Assembly (NCBI GenBank): GCA_913009655.1
Contig: CAJVWI010000002.1
Location: 62,001-126,000, forward strand
DNA from: an uncultured Cryomorphaceae bacterium
Lineage (GTDB): Bacteria; Bacteroidota; Bacteroidia; Flavobacteriales; Schleiferiaceae
Length of the DNA: 64,000 nucleotides
Direction: 5' to 3'
In this document: positions 61,277-64,000 of the stretch, piece by piece
How the letters are laid out: each line of letters starts with the position of its first letter
Numbering within the stretch: position 1 is the first letter of the stretch
Program-made: the position numbers and the translations under genes
The notes under the pieces: generated by a model
What the model was told of the DNA's origin: nothing
Databases searched by the model: none
Seen by the model: only the letters and a program-made list of their open reading frames with translations

Positions 61277-64000
61277 ATGAAGAATTTTACTAAAATACTT
61301 TTATTTTTATCTATAACCTTAGTTTCCAGTATTGGTGCTTTTGCGCAGATGTCAGGAACATATACCGTATCAGCTACAGGATCTGCTAATTTCAGTTCTA
61401 TGCTAGCTGCAAACGCTGCTTTGTCACAAAATGGAGTCAGTGGACCTGTCATCATTAATATAAAAGATGGCACTTATCCGCGCTTTAGTGTTGACTCTAT
61501 TGCTGGGACTTCTGCTATTAATACGGTGACTTTTCAATCTGACCCTTCAAATACTAGCCAAGCGGTAATTGAAGATTCTGCATCCTCTTCAATAGATAAT
61601 TATCTGGTTTATCTTAATGGTTGTGACTACACGGTCTTTAAAAATTTAACATTTAACGCTCTTGGGGTTAATTTCGGGACAGTATTCCTTGGCAACTCTA
61701 CTTTGACTAACTGGACTCTTGATGGAAATACTATGAATGGTTCGGCAGGGACAAGCCAATCTAATGCTAACCATGCCATGAACAATGGAACCCAAAGTTC
61801 AAAAGCAAGAGGAAATCTTCATTTTATAAACAACAGTATAAATAACTTTTCCGTAGGACTACAAGTGGGAGGTACTTCATATCAAGAAGGTGCAGATTCC
61901 ATCTATTTAGACAACAATATAATCTATGCAACAGATCAAGGTATCAATTTTTATTGGGCAAAATATGTGGAGATCACCAATAATGAGATGTACAAGAGCA
62001 TACCAATGGGAGATTGGTTTACAAACTTAGATAACATTGTCTATTATATTTCTTTCGGCGTTGTATTTAATAACAATAAAATTCGCGGAGCAGAAAATGC
62101 TCTAAACGTATATACGAATGCAACAAATTTGGCCTTTCCTTTATTTGCTGAGATTAAAAATAATGATATCGAAACTGGATACCGAGGTATTTATCTAAGA
62201 GGGAATCCGGATTCTCTTACAGGTAACACCTTTAGAGATGTTGTCATTGAAAATAATAAAATTATAGATTCGGGAACTGACCCTGTAAATGGAACTGGGA
62301 TAGAGTTAGTGAATGTCAATATTGACCTAACAAAAAATGGGTCAGTTCAAAACAACATGATATCTATGGGAAATCCCCCGGGCATCACTGGAAGTTGGTA
62401 CTCAGACATTAAAATTTATCATTGTTCAAACTTAGATGTGAATCACAACACATTACTCCTAACGGGAGGGAGCCCCCTATGGAGAGGCTCGATTCACTTG
62501 GATGCTTCTGCTACCGCAACTTTATTTACTCCAGTGGGTAATCAGATTCGCAATAACATAATTGTTAACAGCGGCACCGGCTCAGCAATACACGCTGAAG
62601 CAATTGCTTTACCAGGAGTGTTTTTCACTTCTGACTACAACGTTTATTTTGGAAATTCAACTACAGCTTTAGCATTTGGCAACCTTGGGACGGGGTATAA
62701 TACTATTTCGGCATGGAACCTTGCCACAGGGCAAGACACCAACTCTATTTTCGGTGATCCTATTTTAGCTGCAGATTTGCACACTACAGGTTCACTTGCA
62801 GACAGTGCGGGAACACCTTTGGGTCTGTTATTAGATTTTGATGGAGACACAAGATCTTTAACTCACCCTGATATAGGTGCTGATGAATACACACCACTAA
62901 GCTGCTTTGGGCCCACAAATTTAATTGCTTCAAACATGACCAGTAATTCTGCTGATTTGACATGGAGCACCTACAATCCTGGAGCTTTATCATATCAAAT
63001 TAGATATGTAGCTTCTGGCACTACTGCCTATGCTTTCGCATCAGGTACTGGAACATCAAAAACTTTAAGCGGACTTTTATCTGGAACCATTTATGACGCC
63101 GAAGTAAGAGAGATTTGCTCTGTCGGAGACACATCAGGATGGTCAGGGATTGAAAGCTTCTCTACTCTACTTTGCAACCCTATTGCGCAATGTGGCTATC
63201 CATTTATAATGGTTGATGCATATGGTGATGGATGGAATGGTGGCATTATTGCCGTTGAGCAGAAAAATCCTGTGAATGGACAGTGGATTAGGATGGGAGC
63301 TACAACTCTTCCCTCAGGAGCAGGACCATTGACACAATTTGCGAATCTTTGTGATGGAGATTCTGCGAGATTGGTTTGTGATAATCCAGGGTCATATTTC
63401 TATGAAATGGGTTTCACCTTAATCAGTCCCATCGGAGATACAATTTATAATGAGGTAGGGAGTAGTACAAATGACCAAACAACTGCTTCTGCAGGTCAAG
63501 TATTTGCAACATTTGAGGTTAGCTGTCCTGCAACATGCCCTACAACAGATACTGTGGTCGTTGACTCTGTAACTACATGTGGTCCGAGCGAAGTGACATT
63601 CACAGCTTCTGGATCAATACCCACGGCAAACAAGGTTATTTGGATGGATGCCTCTTTCGAAGCTCTCGGGACGGGGACTAGTTTTACCACTCCGGTTATA
63701 ACAGCAAATACAGATTATTATGCAACAGTTTTTGCGCCAAATAACCTAGCTGCCCCTTATACCTTTGGACCTCCAAGTACTCTAACAGGAGGGTTTGGAA
63801 ATTACTCAAATGGAATGTGGTTTACAGCAAGTAAAGCATTTATTTTGGACTCAGTTACTGTAATTTCTAACGGGCTTGTAGATTTCCAAGTGCGTATCTC
63901 GCAAGGTGGAGGAAGCAAAGCCTCAGGTCACTCTGGTGACGAGCTTCAGTTGACAGACACAATAAATGTAGCGGCTGCAGGCACACATCAGGTCTATGTT
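61277..64000 (+). CDS. large secreted beta-helix/fibronectin surface protein (3'-truncated by window edge)
   Basis: Frame open from ATG 61277 to the window end, 908 codons seen. The signal peptide is MKNFTKILLFLSITLVSSIGAFAQ. About residues 40-530 are parallel beta-helix-like, with NN-rich turns such as LDNNIIYATDQGINF and IENNKIIDSGT. A fibronectin III-like domain lies near 540-635 (ADLTWSTYNPGALSYQIRY), then a domain with VDAYGDGWNGG, then an Ig-like segment. A T9SS signal would be expected beyond the edge. No catalytic residues are evident. A 219-base upstream gap shows no other gene. Confidence 0.85.
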   Translation, partial: MKNFTKILLFLSITLVSSIGAFAQMSGTYTVSATGSANFSSMLAANAALSQNGVSGPVIINIKDGTYPRFSVDSIAGTSAINTVTFQSDPSNTSQAVIEDSASSSIDNYLVYLNGCDYTVFKNLTFNALGVNFGTVFLGNSTLTNWTLDGNTMNGSAGTSQSNANHAMNNGTQSSKARGNLHFINNSINNFSVGLQVGGTSYQEGADSIYLDNNIIYATDQGINFYWAKYVEITNNEMYKSIPMGDWFTNLDNIVYYISFGVVFNNNKIRGAENALNVYTNATNLAFPLFAEIKNNDIETGYRGIYLRGNPDSLTGNTFRDVVIENNKIIDSGTDPVNGTGIELVNVNIDLTKNGSVQNNMISMGNPPGITGSWYSDIKIYHCSNLDVNHNTLLLTGGSPLWRGSIHLDASATATLFTPVGNQIRNNIIVNSGTGSAIHAEAIALPGVFFTSDYNVYFGNSTTALAFGNLGTGYNTISAWNLATGQDTNSIFGDPILAADLHTTGSLADSAGTPLGLLLDFDGDTRSLTHPDIGADEYTPLSCFGPTNLIASNMTSNSADLTWSTYNPGALSYQIRYVASGTTAYAFASGTGTSKTLSGLLSGTIYDAEVREICSVGDTSGWSGIESFSTLLCNPIAQCGYPFIMVDAYGDGWNGGIIAVEQKNPVNGQWIRMGATTLPSGAGPLTQFANLCDGDSARLVCDNPGSYFYEMGFTLISPIGDTIYNEVGSSTNDQTTASAGQVFATFEVSCPATCPTTDTVVVDSVTTCGPSEVTFTASGSIPTANKVIWMDASFEALGTGTSFTTPVITANTDYYATVFAPNNLAAPYTFGPPSTLTGGFGNYSNGMWFTASKAFILDSVTVISNGLVDFQVRISQGGGSKASGHSGDELQLTDTINVAAAGTHQVYV

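Overview
The window looks like a chromosomal segment of a member of the Bacteroidota, most likely a Flavobacteriales-type marine or aquatic lineage. The genus cannot be fixed from sequence alone. The grounds are: an AT-rich sequence with little Shine-Dalgarno signal; two or three promoters with a TAnnTTTG -7 element; gliding genes gldB, gldC and gldA; a meso-DAP type MurE; an FtsI with a C-terminal PASTA domain; a PafA-type alkaline phosphatase; a TonB receptor with a carboxypeptidase-regulatory-like N-terminal domain; and two very large secreted proteins, one with a clear type IX secretion (T9SS) C-terminal signal.

Region 1 (1-6.7 kb): the 3' part of an ABC-F ATPase, a PafA-like phosphatase, nadE facing gldB-gldC, then engB (yihA) and an alpha/beta hydrolase on the minus strand. 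Region 2 (6.8-23.1 kb): a compact dcw cell-wall/division operon, mraZ-rsmH-ftsL-ftsI-murE-mraY-murD-ftsW-murG-murC-ftsQ-ftsA-ftsZ, followed by a YqeY-like gene. Many of the genes overlap by a few bases. MraZ-type repeats lie just upstream of mraZ. murB, murF and ddl are absent from the cluster.

Region 3 (23.1-35.6 kb): housekeeping genes. These are a small outer-membrane-type protein, maeB (malic enzyme plus phosphotransacetylase domain), hflX, a glutaryl-CoA dehydrogenase-like enzyme, the rsgA-dtd-mazG-like operon, gldA, the era-der pair, an initiator tRNA-Met with promoter and terminator, an acyl-CoA desaturase, and a JmjC/cupin-like protein whose HxD iron motif reads HxA. With engB, the window holds five ribosome-assembly type GTPases.

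Region 4 (36.0-45.2 kb): the most interesting part, a colinear lipid/natural-product type cluster that I cannot match to a named pathway. It has a sterol-desaturase family hydroxylase, a condensation domain fused to a carrier (T) domain, a PAPS sulfotransferase, an FkbH-like HAD protein, a ketosynthase-III-like enzyme, an OleD-like NAD(P) reductase, a metallo-beta-lactamase hydrolase and an F390-synthetase-like adenylating enzyme. FkbH plus carrier plus KASIII resembles the core of tetronate assembly. KASIII plus OleD-like reductase plus an adenylating enzyme resembles olefin/beta-lactone assembly. Here both sets sit in one run together with a sulfotransferase. My reading is a sulfated, glyceryl-derived or hydroxyacyl lipid; this is inference.

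Region 5 (45.2-64 kb): a GapN-like aldehyde dehydrogenase; a TonB receptor preceded by a DtxR/IdeR-like palindrome; a GT4 glycosyltransferase; a 1350-aa T9SS-secreted beta-propeller protein; an arylsulfotransferase (ASST)-like protein; a 45-aa membrane microprotein with a YIGPG motif; a membrane-anchored sulfotransferase; a sugar porter; another sulfotransferase; an NTF2-like lipoprotein; and the first 908 codons of a beta-helix/fibronectin surface protein that runs off the window. Three PAPS-type sulfotransferases and one ASST in about 22 kb suggest that sulfation is important in this organism's surface or lipid chemistry. I see no insertion sequences, CRISPR arrays or prophage genes.
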